Positions 28,901 through 38,700 of a DNA stretch of 44,559 bases are shown here, piece by piece. The stretch lies in contig JACVTC010000329.1 of the NCBI GenBank assembly GCA_016946835.1, positions 1 through 44,559 of the forward strand, given 5' to 3'. Below the pieces are notes generated by a model. The model saw nothing but the letters and a program-made list of their open reading frames with translations. It ran no database searches and had not been told where the DNA came from. The translations under genes were made by a program, and so were the position numbers. How positions within the stretch are numbered: position 1 is the first letter of the stretch; every line of letters begins with the position of its first letter. The DNA comes from Neocallimastix lanati (nom. inval.). Taxonomy: Eukaryota; Neocallimastigomycota; Neocallimastigomycetes; Neocallimastigales; Neocallimastigaceae.

Positions 28901-30263
28901 AAACATCATCTACTAAATTAATATCAAATCTATTATTTTTTAATGAGTCAACACCAATTAGAATATCAAAAATATCGTCTTTTTCAATTACTCTGAAATA
29001 TTCATGAAAAGTCCTACTTCCAATAGAAATTTGTAAATAGTAAATATCACTATCCATAAAGGAGTTGGAATAAGCTTGAAATATTGTTTCCGAAATTCTA
29101 CCAATCGAAGGTTTGTTAATTTTTAATTTGTTTAAAGCGGAACGTGTAATAACATTAACACTTGCGCATGTATCTAAAAATATTTCGCAATCCTTATTTT
29201 CTACCTTTCCACAAACTTTAATAATTTTATGTTTTGAAATAATTGTCATTACATTTGTTAATGTTTGCTTAGGAGTTAACCTTAAAGCTTTAAGAAATTC
29301 CGTTCTAAACTTAGGAAACAAATCTAATAGGTGAGCCAACTTGGTGATAACATCCGTGGAAGCTACTTCTTTAATTAGATCTTGTATACAATAATCATCG
29401 AAAGCATCCATGAGTTTTATGTGCCTTCCACTTGGTTTATTAGAAATATCCTCTTTTTCATTTTTGGTATTTAATTCATCAGCATTATTAATAATATCTT
29501 GTATTCTTTCTACATTGTTTTTCTTTTTTACAGTACTAATATTTTTTCCTGTTATAAAGGATGGTTTCAAATATGTTAATCTCTCTGTTTCGGAACTAAC
29601 AGGGTTGTGGTTGGTTTGTTCTTCTCCATTATCTTTCTCAAGTGCTGTTGACTGTTTATGGTTAATGGATGATTCATCTTCTTGTTCTACTATCATTGAT
29701 GCATTTTCATTCTCCTTATCAGTATTAATAGTATTATTATTATTTTTATTAATATTATTGATATTATTCACGTTATTATAATTATTCATTTTAGTATTAT
29801 TCATATTATTATTATTATTATTATTATTCATATTAGTATTATTATTCATATTATAATTATTAGATAATGATGAATTATGACTCATAGCTGTGGTACGAAT
29901 AGGGATAGGGTCGTTTTTTAAGTCATCAATTTGCTTGGCTTTATCGTAAGGCTTAGTTTTATGTAATTTAGATTTAGATTTTCTTGTTGCTACAGCCAAG
30001 ATTTCTTGTGAGTCATTTGCGGTCTGTTGAAAATTTTTATTACCATAAAAGGAATTGTTTTTAGATTGGTTCTCTTGATAAGTATTGCTATTTATTTGAT
30101 TACTATAATAAGAATTGCCGTATTTAGAATTATTGTTTGAACTCGCTTTATTAATATTTTGATCACTATGTGTTTCATCATTTACTGTCGTCATTATATA
30201 ATTTGAAGAAATATTATTGGTTTGTTTATTGGGAGTTGCCCGTCTCCCATTTATAAGTTTAAA
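25971..30263 (-). CDS. pol: element 2 Pol (PR-RT-RNH-IN), via -1 frameshift
   Basis: Open from the slippery site at 30263. The first Met is at 30194 (1407 residues from there; positions below count from it). The N-terminal 200 residues are Asn-rich, with an 8-Asn run, and probably disordered. Protease has LDTC at 340-343, again Cys instead of Gly. RT has STID to 642 and YIDD at 704-707. RNase H has RTDAS, TDLEG and YTDHKP. Integrase has an H-x3-H (HYIGHEG) and CCHRC finger, then GLDLIGP, TTDNGPQF and NGEVENRN for the DDE triad. The C-terminal module contains PYFSGPLQI, a GPY/F-like motif, and there is no chromodomain. All catalytic motifs look intact. Confidence 0.92.
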   Translation of the reverse strand, partial: FKLINGRRATPNKQTNNISSNYIMTTVNDETHSDQNINKASSNNNSKYGNSYYSNQINSNTYQENQSKNNSFYGNKNFQQTANDSQEILAVATRKSKSKLHKTKPYDKAKQIDDLKNDPIPIRTTAMSHNSSLSNNYNMNNNTNMNNNNNNNNMNNTKMNNYNNVNNINNINKNNNNTINTDKENENASMIVEQEDESSINHKQSTALEKDNGEEQTNHNPVSSETERLTYLKPSFITGKNISTVKKKNNVERIQDIINNADELNTKNEKEDISNKPSGRHIKLMDAFDDYCIQDLIKEVASTDVITKLAHLLDLFPKFRTEFLKALRLTPKQTLTNVMTIISKHKIIKVCGKVENKDCEIFLDTCASVNVITRSALNKLKINKPSIGRISETIFQAYSNSFMDSDIYYLQISIGSRTFHEYFRVIEKDDIFDILIGVDSLKNNRFDINLVDDVLYYIDENNNYIKLSDLFYDISPTSTHQDLKPNEEHKFPKEESLLLTVTISKNQETNNNNENINFKENLINNIISSAPVKIKTEIKDLFHKYINVIAIKTDDLGKSKLFPHKIELIPGSSPIKLKSYRLSKSQTKALKSILINLIKNKLIIPSGSSWAFPVVLVPKKNGDWRMCVDFRALNNITIKDSYSLPLIDDILTFIGSNAKFLSTIDLFSGYHQVPMHPDDTDKTTFTTMFGNYKFCVMPFGLCNAPATFQREMNRIFFDLIGECLFVYIDDLIIFSNSLEEHILHLNKVFQILQNNGLKINIEKCEFFKEEVKLLGHILSTRGISPIPDKIKVILNWDTPKNTTQLKSFLGVVGYYRKFIFQFANIANPLYALLKKDVPFIWTNSCTEAFIELKRRLTISPILTPPDFTKAFIIRTDASKDGLGGVLLQLNDDSKEVPIYFESRTLSSSELNYSITDLEGKAVYHCVRKFKPYITGNSFITIVYTDHKPLVSIFANKEQMSSRHLKWITELSILKVKVLYREGKKNVIADALSRMTTIEKNSTKAEDKEDKIKVEDISKKETIYLIQNNNLNVNIDDDNNINNFMERFINKKIILIDGIEYYKQGDHLRKIIKNKEEQIKLIGEAHYIGHEGTYKTYNRLKRDYYWKNMKRDVYLFVKCCHRCQFYRPQQLNQFTEDIATKPGYPFSRVGLDLIGPLPVTRNSNKFIIVLVDYLTKWVEAEALKSSESEEVIKFLKSVFARHGIPEILTTDNGPQFIADKTKAFLDLHDVYVHYISTYHPASNGEVENRNREISKYLRLLGETITDWDETLPSALWALRTCKNEVTKFSSFELLYGRRDLQPFELTINIEKKNPQETLEEYWLPKFITHDKWIKEAIKNIDTANKLWEDRRKQIKRMKSSYKPGDLVLVKVFNRRKLDPYFSGPLQIVKKELNTVTVRDPISGEIAERNIHVKNIVPYFTEINLDGDEDEK
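30230..30263 (-). promoter_or_regulatory. element 2 gag-pol -1 frameshift signal
   Basis: T-TTA-AAC at 30257-30263, a 7-nt spacer, then stem TGGGAG/CTCCCA (30244-30249 with 30230-30235) with the 8-nt loop ACGGGCAA. The pol frame is open for the 23 codons to its first Met. I find no downstream partner for this loop, so a simple hairpin rather than a pseudoknot is proposed. Confidence 0.82.
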
Positions 30264-31516
30264 GGTAGTTTAATAATGCCCTTTGCTTCCATTTCGGCTA
30301 ATTGTTGAAACGTATATGGACAATCCGCAGCTTTATGATCACTAAGGGTACAACGATAACATTGTATTCTTTTTTTATCAGTAGTTATATTTACATAATT
30401 ATTATTAACATTTTTATTATTAGAAGGTTTGCCACTAGTAGCTTCATTTGTTTTATTGATATTAATCAAATTACTAGGATCGTTATTAAAAATTAAATTA
30501 GATGATTGATTATTTCTACTTGGTTGGAGGTAGTTATTCATCATATTATTATTATTAATCATGTAATTGTTTTTATTGTAATTACCATTATTACGATGAA
30601 GATTTTCAGGTATGTGGACACTTTGATTAACATTAGCATAATTAATATTCATTAGTCTGTTCCTATCATTGTTTATTCTATTATAACCTGAATCCTTAAA
30701 ATTCCTAGTATTATTTTGATAGTTTAGTGAGTTGGTTTTTAAGTTGTTAATTTGAAAATTAGGATAGGAATTCATATTATTGTAATTATTATTCCATTGA
30801 TTATTTGTAAACATTTTGTTATTTCTTCTCGGTGGTCTAAAGCTATTAGGATTGATATAATTTCCTTGCTGACCATTATGAAATTCACCATAAAATGGAC
30901 GTTGGACTAGTGGATTTCCATTCATACTACTTTGGGTGATCATGACAGAAGGACCAATGTTACTATTCAGGTTTGTTTGTCTCGTATTAGTAAAAATTTC
31001 TCTTTCTGCTTCTTCGGCAACTTCTGCAATTTTGAAGGCCTCATTTAAAGATTCGCATTCTGCCACTATAACTCTAGAACATGGGAAGACACGTATAGCT
31101 ATTGAATTTGTATAATCCTTAACAGTGAGTAGTCTTCTATATTCAGCATTTAATTTTTTATACAATTTTTTATAACGATAATTAAATTTCTTTATGGATT
31201 CGTCATTATTAATTCTTAAAGATTTCAGAACAGAACACTTGTCACTTTCAGTAATGTGTAAATGATCCTCAATAGCAGCCTGTATTTCTTTAAAATTAGG
31301 ATATCTAATTTCTTTGCCTTCTTTAATTTTTAAAGAATTTATGGCGCCTTTGATATCCTCTTCTACGGCTTCTTTTGCCCATGTAAATACTCTTCTTGGT
31401 TCCACTATATCATATAATTCCATAGTTTTTGAAAAGTCACCGATCCAACTCTCTACATCCTTTCCATAATCAGAAAGATGTGGTAATACTTTTAGTAATT
31501 TAGCAGCATCAAACAT
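30251..31516 (-). CDS. gag: element 2 Gag
   Basis: 421 residues. The N-terminal helical part (LPHLSDYGKDVESWIGDF, then SIKKFNYRYKKLYKKL) corresponds to the capsid-like region of element 1 and 3 Gags. Residues about 205-370 are extremely Asn-rich with Arg, unlike the shorter Gags of the other elements. A CCHC knuckle, C-x2-C-x4-H-x4-C (CYRCTLSDHKAADC), lies near residue 388. It ends PLNL-stop over the slippery site. There is no acidic run as in the other two Gags. Confidence 0.9.
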   Translation of the reverse strand: MFDAAKLLKVLPHLSDYGKDVESWIGDFSKTMELYDIVEPRRVFTWAKEAVEEDIKGAINSLKIKEGKEIRYPNFKEIQAAIEDHLHITESDKCSVLKSLRINNDESIKKFNYRYKKLYKKLNAEYRRLLTVKDYTNSIAIRVFPCSRVIVAECESLNEAFKIAEVAEEAEREIFTNTRQTNLNSNIGPSVMITQSSMNGNPLVQRPFYGEFHNGQQGNYINPNSFRPPRRNNKMFTNNQWNNNYNNMNSYPNFQINNLKTNSLNYQNNTRNFKDSGYNRINNDRNRLMNINYANVNQSVHIPENLHRNNGNYNKNNYMINNNNMMNNYLQPSRNNQSSNLIFNNDPSNLININKTNEATSGKPSNNKNVNNNYVNITTDKKRIQCYRCTLSDHKAADCPYTFQQLAEMEAKGIIKLPLNL

Positions 31517-31853
31517 TTTTTTTTTTTAGTTTAGTAATAATTTAATTATTAAAGAAATTTTATATATATATATATTTTTTTATAATAACTGATAATAAAA
31601 TAAAAAAAAAATATAGAAAATAATTTTAAGAGAATAATATAAAATAAAATTTGAAATAATGTTTTTTTTTTTTTTTTTTTTTTATATGTATATTATATAT
31701 AAATATATGTTATCTCAGTAAAGAGAAAAAAAAAAAATAAGGAAAAAAATAATAAGAAAAATTAAAATATGTTTAAACAAAATAAAATAAATCAGTGTTA
31801 TTATTATTGATTTAGATTTCTTCTATTATTTTCATACTATTTTATCTTGCTCC
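31517..31853 (-). other. element 2 short leader
   Basis: Only about 340 bases between primer site and gag, against 1.4 kb in element 1. AT-rich with homopolymers. The bulged-hairpin repeats of elements 1 and 3 are absent. Confidence 0.6.
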
Positions 31854-31870
31854 CCCCACGTTGGGCGCCA
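31854..31870 (-). promoter_or_regulatory. element 2 primer binding site (tRNA-Lys type)
   Basis: The minus strand reads TGGCGCCCAACGTGGGG, five bases after the LTR. From memory this is complementary to the 3' end of animal tRNA-Lys(CUU) with CCA, the primer of several retroviruses. The 17-base match makes a Lys tRNA primer likely. The fungal tRNA itself is not in the window. Confidence 0.8.
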
Positions 31871-31875
31871 AAATT

Positions 31876-32415
31876 TGATATATTATTAAAAAGTATCAGT
31901 GTTCGGTTGAGCAAGTTGTTTGATTATAAAATAATATATTCTAACAGAAGAATATAATAATAAACACACACTAATAAAATATATAGTAAACAATAATAAT
32001 TCTTTTGTCGTATTTTAATTTTATTATTTTATTTTATATTTAAATATTAATCAATATATTTTATTATTTTAGTTATATTAATACATATTAAATTCTACTA
32101 AATTTTATATTAGTTAATTCCTCTGAATAACTAATTATTTTCTTTATAACTATAATTATAATAATATTAAGTTTTCTCTCCTTAATATTAACTTTTTAGT
32201 TAGCTCTCTAACTTCCTTCTTAATTTATTATTTATTTTCTTCATTTTATATTTCATTATTTCTCTTAACTCTATTCTATTGGTTAGTTTATCTTATTTAA
32301 TTTTATTAATACTTATTAATTGTACAAACTCATTTATTTACATGTATTAAATTATTTATCTATTATTTAAATTATTTTTATAGTTATTTCTATATTATTT
32401 GTAAGTGTCGTATCA
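31876..32415 (-). repeat. element 2 5' LTR
   Basis: 540 bp, reading TGATATATTATT to GTCGTATCA on the plus strand. It differs from the 3' LTR by small indels near the start and a few bases. Confidence 0.9.
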
Positions 32416-32418
32416 ACA

Positions 32419-32952
32419 TGTAATAATCTATTTATAATATACTAACTATAACTAGATTATTAATATTTTAAGATATAAAAATTTATACTTAATTTTATAT
32501 AGAGTTTATTATAAACACTAAATATTGAAATAAACAAAAAGACTTTATTTTCTTTTAATTTATTATATAGCATTATATAATAATAACTCTAATTTCTTTA
32601 ATCAAAGAAATTTGAGTTCTTTTATACTTTTTTATTTATAATTATTTTAATAGATGAAATTATTAAATAGATGTAATTATTAAATAAATAAAATAGATAA
32701 GATAAAGTTAACAAATCAAATAAAGGTATCTAATCTTAACAAATTGATATTCAGGAAAAGATTAGTAGAAAAACCTGAATAACTTCGATTAATATTCTAA
32801 TATATTAATCATCGTATTAATTAATAAAAACCCAATCATAATAATATTGGGGAAAAAAATTAATTAACCGATTGCTAAAATCTTATAAATTATCAACTAA
32901 ATGAAATAATAAAATATAAATAATATTTTTAAGTAATTAATACATTACAACA
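32419..32952 (-). repeat. F-family LTR copy 4
   Basis: It starts TGTAATAATCTATTT like copy 2 and ends ATTACAACA. Minus-strand TATAAA at 32621-32626 is followed by a hairpin, AACTC/GAGTT enclosing TTTCTTT/AAAGAAA (32585-32618). Its first base is the last base of the element 2 duplication ACAT, so element 2 inserted at its very end. Confidence 0.65.
32730..32873 (-). other. conserved inverted-repeat block of F LTR, copy 4
   Basis: CTAATCTT at 32730-32737 is complementary to AAGATTAG in the loop of TTCAGG/CCTGAA. Next come GATTAATAT/ATATTAATC, then TTAATTAAT/ATTAATTAA enclosing CCCAAT/ATTGGG, then CCGATT. Confidence 0.6.
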
Positions 32953-33055
32953 AATTTGTTTACATTATTTTTCAATATATTAATTTGGATAAATTAATAT
33001 ATTTTTTACATGTTAATAAATATTGAAATATAAATGAAATATAAATTAATTAAAT

Positions 33056-33815
33056 TGTTAAGATAATAACTGAATTAAAAATTAAAAATTTTTTCTTTAA
33101 TAACTTTAAAAAAATTTTTTTTTTAACAATGTTACACAAATCGTCTGGAATCCGATTTTTGTGGAAGGGCATTGTTAAGATAATAACTGAATTTCAATTC
33201 AATTTCAATTTCGATAATTCAGTTATTTGAATTTCAATATTAATAAATAATAATATAATAATTATTATTAAATTAACTTTATTAAAATATTTAGGAATTA
33301 GTCTAGGCCAACTAATTACTAAATATTATTAACATATTGAAATTAATATATATTAAATAATGTAAACACGTGATTGTCATTAAATTAATTTCTACATATT
33401 ATATTTTAATTATAAAATATAATATTTAGTTATTATATTCTTATATTTTATTTATATTAAATATTTATATTATTTTACTTTATCAATATCAAACTTATAT
33501 TAATATTATTACATATTCATATTAATAATTAATATTTTGATAATTAATTATTTTATATAAATACATGTTTAAATTCTTTGATTAATCCTTTGTAGGATTA
33601 TTGTAATTTAAATTATAGTAATAATTATATAAAATAATATGTAATAAAATATTATTAAGATTAAATAAAATTTATATTTCAAATAAAAAACTTAATTATA
33701 CAATTTACTAATAATAATATGTTTAAAATAAGAGTAAAATTAAGTTATTAATTAATTACTATAATTTGGCATCTTGACCTAATCGTTAAGACCAAATTAT
33801 CTTAAAACTTTGACA
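33056..33815 (+). mobile_element. internally deleted S element
   Basis: It starts with the first 20 or so bases of an S LTR (TGTTAAGATAATAACTGAAT), jumps to the 3' interior including the 44-bp island (33129-33172), then a full S LTR (33173-33815). TAAAT flanks both sides (33051-33055 and 33816-33820), a 5-bp target duplication showing the whole block derives from one insertion. The deletion removed most of the 5' LTR and the ORF. It is the same family as 4246-7332 but inserted on the other strand. Confidence 0.75.
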
Positions 33816-33869
33816 TAAATAAGAAGATAGATTATTTTATAAGAAATAAATCTATATTCTTACACAACA

Positions 33870-35003
33870 TTGTTATGGTTCGAGGAATTCAAAAAAAAAA
33901 ATTATATAATATTAAAACACAAAAAAAATTTTATTCTTTCACAATAATTTTTATTTATTTATTATATTTTTATTTTAATTTTTATTTTATTTTTATTATT
34001 ATTTTTATTTATTTATTTTATTTTTATTTTATTTTTATTATTATTTTTATTTATTTATTTTATTTTTATTTTATTTTTATTATTATTTTTATTTATTTAT
34101 TTTATTTTTATTTTATTTTTATTATTATTTTTATTTATTTATTTTATTTTTATTTTATTTTTATTATTATTTTTATTTATTTATTTTATTTTTATTTTAT
34201 TTTTATTATTATTTTTATTTATTTATTTTATTTTTATTTTTTTATTATTATTTTTATTTATTTTTTTCTCTCCCCTAAAAAGGGGTTCCAAGGTAGTCAA
34301 TTTATATCTTTTTGAAGATATAAAAGTAGCAAAGCCTCTGGAAGTAGTTGAAGAGATGGAAAAACAATAGATTTTTAAATCTTATTGATTATTTCCTTAT
34401 TGTAATAAATAGAAATTTTATTATTTCCTAATATTCAAATTAACCAAAATAAATCTATAATATAAAAGATGCATTATAGATAAGAATTAAACAAAAAAAA
34501 GAGAAGCAGTATTACAATAAAATTGAATACTTTAACTTAATTTTGATACTAATTTAATATGTAATCTTATATATTAATTTGAATGACATAATAGAAAATA
34601 AAATACATTTATTAATATATGAAAAATCTTTTACAATTTTAAATACAGAAAATTTTATTTTATTTATTTCTTTCATTTCAATTATTTCTTAATTCGAAAG
34701 ACAGAAATATTGATAAAGTTATTTAAGTTGTTTATATACAGGAATTATTCCTTATTTAGAAAAATAATACTAAAAGTAATTAGTACTATGTTATTGCTAA
34801 ACTCTCATAAATTTAATTTACCTTTATAAGGAATGAACATAAATTTAAATTAAATTTTATGTATAAACTTAAATTTTCAGATCAAATAATATAGTAAAAT
34901 TATTAATGTAAAGAATACATAAATTTATTAATATTTTAAAAATCACCTTGACTATATTAAAAGGTTTTTAATAAGAATCAATTTATTACTTCATTCTTTA
35001 TCA
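33870..35003 (-). repeat. solo LTR A
   Basis: 1134 bp reading TGTTATGGTTCGAGG to CATTCTTTATCA, with ACAT on both sides (33866-33869, 35004-35007) as target duplication. The start resembles LTR B (TGGTATGGTTCATAT). It contains a 42-bp-period minisatellite. Confidence 0.8.
33952..34263. repeat. 42-bp minisatellite inside LTR A
   Basis: About seven copies of a unit made only of T with single A residues (TTTATTTATTTTATTTTTAT and so on). The long frame across it encodes Phe/Tyr/Ile repeats and is not a gene. Confidence 0.85.
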
Positions 35004-35007
35004 ACAT

Positions 35008-35058
35008 TGTTCGGTTATATAAGAAATAAAAGGATTACAATAAATACACTTTATTTTG

Positions 35059-35093
<35 letters not shown>

Positions 35094-35751
35094 ATTTGTT
35101 TATGTGTTTATTTGTTTATATTTTTTTTTTTAACTAATAAGAAAATTAATTATTACAATTATTTATTAAACAATATAATTTTTTTTTTATTTTTATATAA
35201 CTAAATAAAACTATTTAGTAAATTATGCACTAAACTAAATAAATTACTTAATAATATTAACTAAACTATTATAACTAAAAATTTAATTAAATAACTAACT
35301 ATCAAAACTAAACTATTTAAAACTAAACAAACTAAACTATTTTAAAACTAAACTATTTAAAACTAAAAATTTTTTTTTTTTTTTTTTTTTTAATTGGTTA
35401 TAATAATTACAATATATAATATATTTATTACTAATTTATTCTAAAAAAAAAATTTTTTTTTTTTTTTTTTTATATATATATATATATTAATAATCAACCA
35501 ATATTTTTATTTTAATTATTTAGAATTTTCTAAAAATTTATAGAATTTATTTAAGGGATTCTTAATATAGAAATCTTTTAGAAACTTTTAGAAAAATAAT
35601 AATATTTACTATCAATATTTTAGAATTTCCATGAAAGAAGAATATAGGAAAGTTTAATTTAATAAGAAATCAATAATAATTATAATTGGAATATTTGTAA
35701 TATATTATGAAAATTATTACAATTTAATAATTATTGTTTTGTTCTTTTTCA
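35008..35751 (-). repeat. element 3 3' LTR with internal deletion
   Basis: 744 bp reading TGTTCGG to CTTTTTCA. Compared with the 5' LTR it lacks about 400 bp between two T runs (joined near 35370-35390), including the TATA region. Deletion by recombination between the T runs is likely. Confidence 0.85.
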
Positions 35752-35761
35752 AGATGCCCTC
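35752..35761 (-). promoter_or_regulatory. element 3 polypurine-type tract
   Basis: The minus strand reads GAGGGCATCT before the LTR start TGAAAAAG, matching the other elements. Confidence 0.55.
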
Positions 35762-35774
35762 GCATAAATTCAGG

Positions 35775-38700
35775 CTAAATGGAGGCTGAATTATACTTTA
35801 CTATATTCTTCAAATGGACATTTCTATTTAATTGGATTCCGGTATTTGGATCAGCTAAAGTTAAGGTATTATATTGTTTCTTAATGACTTTTAAAGGACC
35901 TACGAAATATGGTTCAAGCTTTCTGCGGTTAAAATTTCGAACTAGTACTAAATCGCCAACAGCTATTCTTTTTCCTTGATTTAGGCTATTCTTTTCTTCT
36001 CTCCTAGTTGCCCAGTATTTACTTGCGTTTTTACTATTCTCGGCAGCTTCTAAAACCCATCTGTAATGTGAAACAAATTTTTCTAGCAATACTTCATCCG
36101 AAGATTTATATATGTCTTTTGTTGGTCTAGCAGCAATGTCGAATGGTTGCTGATCTTCTCTTACGTATACTAGTTCAAAGCTAGAGTGGTTGGTAACTGA
36201 ATTTTTAGTTGTTCTGAGGGCCCATAACGCAGAAGGTAATATCTCATCCCAGTCTTTATTCTTTTCTCCTAGCAATCGAAGTAATTTACCTATCTCTTTA
36301 TTCCTATTTTCGGTTAAACCGTTTGATTCCGGATGATAGGTAGAAACGAATTTTATGTAGACATCATATAAATCTAGAAAAACTTTAGTCATGTCAGAGG
36401 TAAATTGCACCCCATTATCAGTAGTGATGATTTGCGGAACACCATGTCGGGCGAACACATTTATGAGAAATTTAATCACATCTTGGGAAGTAATAGTTTC
36501 AGTAGCTTCCGCTTCAACCCACTTCGTAAAGTAGTCAACAACTACTAAGATATACTGTTTATTATTCTTAGTTTTCACAAGCGGACCTATAATGTCTAAT
36601 CCTAAATGTACAAAAGGTCCTTCTACTTTAGTTGGAGTATCTTCTGTAGGATCAGGGTAGGGTTGCGGTCTATTGAGTTGGCATTTTTCACACTTACCAA
36701 TTATTCTTTTGACATCGATTATCATATTGTTCCAGTAATAGCTTTTCTTTAGCCTTTGGTAAGTTTTGTAATAGCCTTCATGACCAATGTCATGAGCTGC
36801 CAAGATCAGTTTAACTTTTTCGGCTGTATCAGTGACCAATTTCCTATAATTATTTCCATCTACAAAATAGTCTTCACCGTCAATAGTGGTAAATTTTTCC
36901 GATATAAAGTCTTTAATTACTTTAGATAATAATGTTTCATCTTTTTCTTGTGTAACTTTCATGGCTAGCAATTTCTTATCCTTTTCACTCTTCATTCGAG
37001 ACAATGCGTCGGCTAAGACATTCTTTTTTCCAGGTTCGTAACGAATATCAACACCTAAGGAACTTGCTGTTAAACACCATCTCGTTTGTCGAGCATTTTT
37101 CGGTTCCTTGTTCTTAAAAAGTCCAAGTAAAGGTCTATGATCAGTATAAATTATGGTAGTGTGCGGATTTCCCATAATGTATGATTTTAACTTTTCTAAA
37201 GCGAAGTATAAAGCTAAACCTTCCAAGTCTGTTATTCCATAATTTTTCTCTGACTTCGATAAGGTACGACTTATATAATGAGCGGGATGTTCTTTACCAG
37301 TGATTTCATCCTTTTGAAGTAATACTCCTCCGAGTCCATCATAGGAGGCATCTGTTCTGATAATAAAGGGTTTACTAAAATCGGGAAATTTAAGGATAGG
37401 TGCATTTATTAAACATTCTTTCAGCTTTTCAAAACATATTTGTTGTTCGTCATTCCAGACATACTTTGTGTTCTTACGTAAAAGTTTACATAAGGGAGCC
37501 GTTATTTTAGAATAATTAAAAATGAATTTTTGGTAGTAACCGACTGTCCCTAAGAATGACCTTAGTTCGTGAATATTAGTGGGAGGATTCCACTTTTTAA
37601 TAGCTTCTATTTTACTTTCCATTGGACTTAATCCTTTTGTAGATAGTTTATGACCAAGTACTTCTACTTCTGTCCTAAAGAATTGGCATTTTTCTATATT
37701 GATTTTCAATTTGTGTTTACGAAAGATTTCAAGGACTTGTTGGATATGGATAAGATGTTCTTCAACAATTTTAGAATATATCAGTATGTCATCAATAAAA
37801 TTGTATACACATACACCTATTAAAGGAAAAAGAATTTGATTCATCTCACGTTGAAAGGTAGCTGGAGCGTTCGTGAGACCAAAAGGCATGACTTTGAATT
37901 GATAATTTCCGAATTTAGTAGTAAAGGTAGTAATCTCTACACTTTCATCATTCATTAATATCTGATGGTAACCAGAGTAAAGATCCATGGTAGTAAAAAT
38001 TTTTGCGCCTTGTAGACTATCAAATATTTCATCGATATAAGGTAATGCATAAGAGTCTTTTTCAGTGGCTTCGTTAACTTTTCTGTAATCTACGCATAAT
38101 CTCCATTTTCCATTTGGTTTTGGAACCAATACTACTGGAGAACTCCAAGTTGAATGAGAGGGTTCAATTAATCTCCTCTCAATTAGGTCAATCAGTAATT
38201 CTTTCAGAATATCAGATTTAAATTTTGTTAGCTTATAACTCTTCTGCTTAACCGGTTTAGTTCCTTCTTTTAATTCAATTTTATGGGGAGTCAAATCTGA
38301 TGGTGTTAATTCTTCTGAGGAAGTCGCAACAATTTCTATGTTATCCTCCAATAATTTAAGAATTTTGTCTTGAAAGTCTTTATTCAGAGTATTTTTAAAA
38401 ATATCATTATGTATATAATCTAAGGGAGGTAATCCTTCAATGGTTTTTAACTTTGCTTTAATATTGACTTCTTCTTTATCGTCAATTTTTGTTACTGAAC
38501 ACAAAAGTTTTGGTTCGTCTTCAAAATCATTATTTAACTGTGCAATCTTTTCAATGAATCCTTCAGTTGAGAATCTACAAAGACTGTTTAATACAGGATG
38601 TATGAATAATCTATGAACAGCTTGTGTTTTAAGATTTATTAAAACATCATAGAATGGATCTTCTTTTTCTACAATTCGACAATTTACAGTCATAGTAAAA

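Larger units (their letters stand above)
24362..32415 (-). mobile_element. Ty3/gypsy retrotransposon, element 2, complete
   Basis: 8.05 kb with LTRs of 542 and 540 bp that differ at only a few places, intact gag and pol, and a primer site matching tRNA-Lys. ACAT flanks both outer ends (24358-24361 and 32416-32419), a 4-bp target duplication. Its proteins are clearly diverged from elements 1 and 3, so it is a separate family. It abuts F LTR copy 4. Confidence 0.9.

Noticed and set aside
33952-34263. CRISPR-like array
   Set aside because: Direct repeats without unique spacers; simple-sequence minisatellite in a eukaryotic LTR.
33875-34315. 146-codon frame (+)
   Set aside because: It reads through the 42-bp minisatellite of LTR A.
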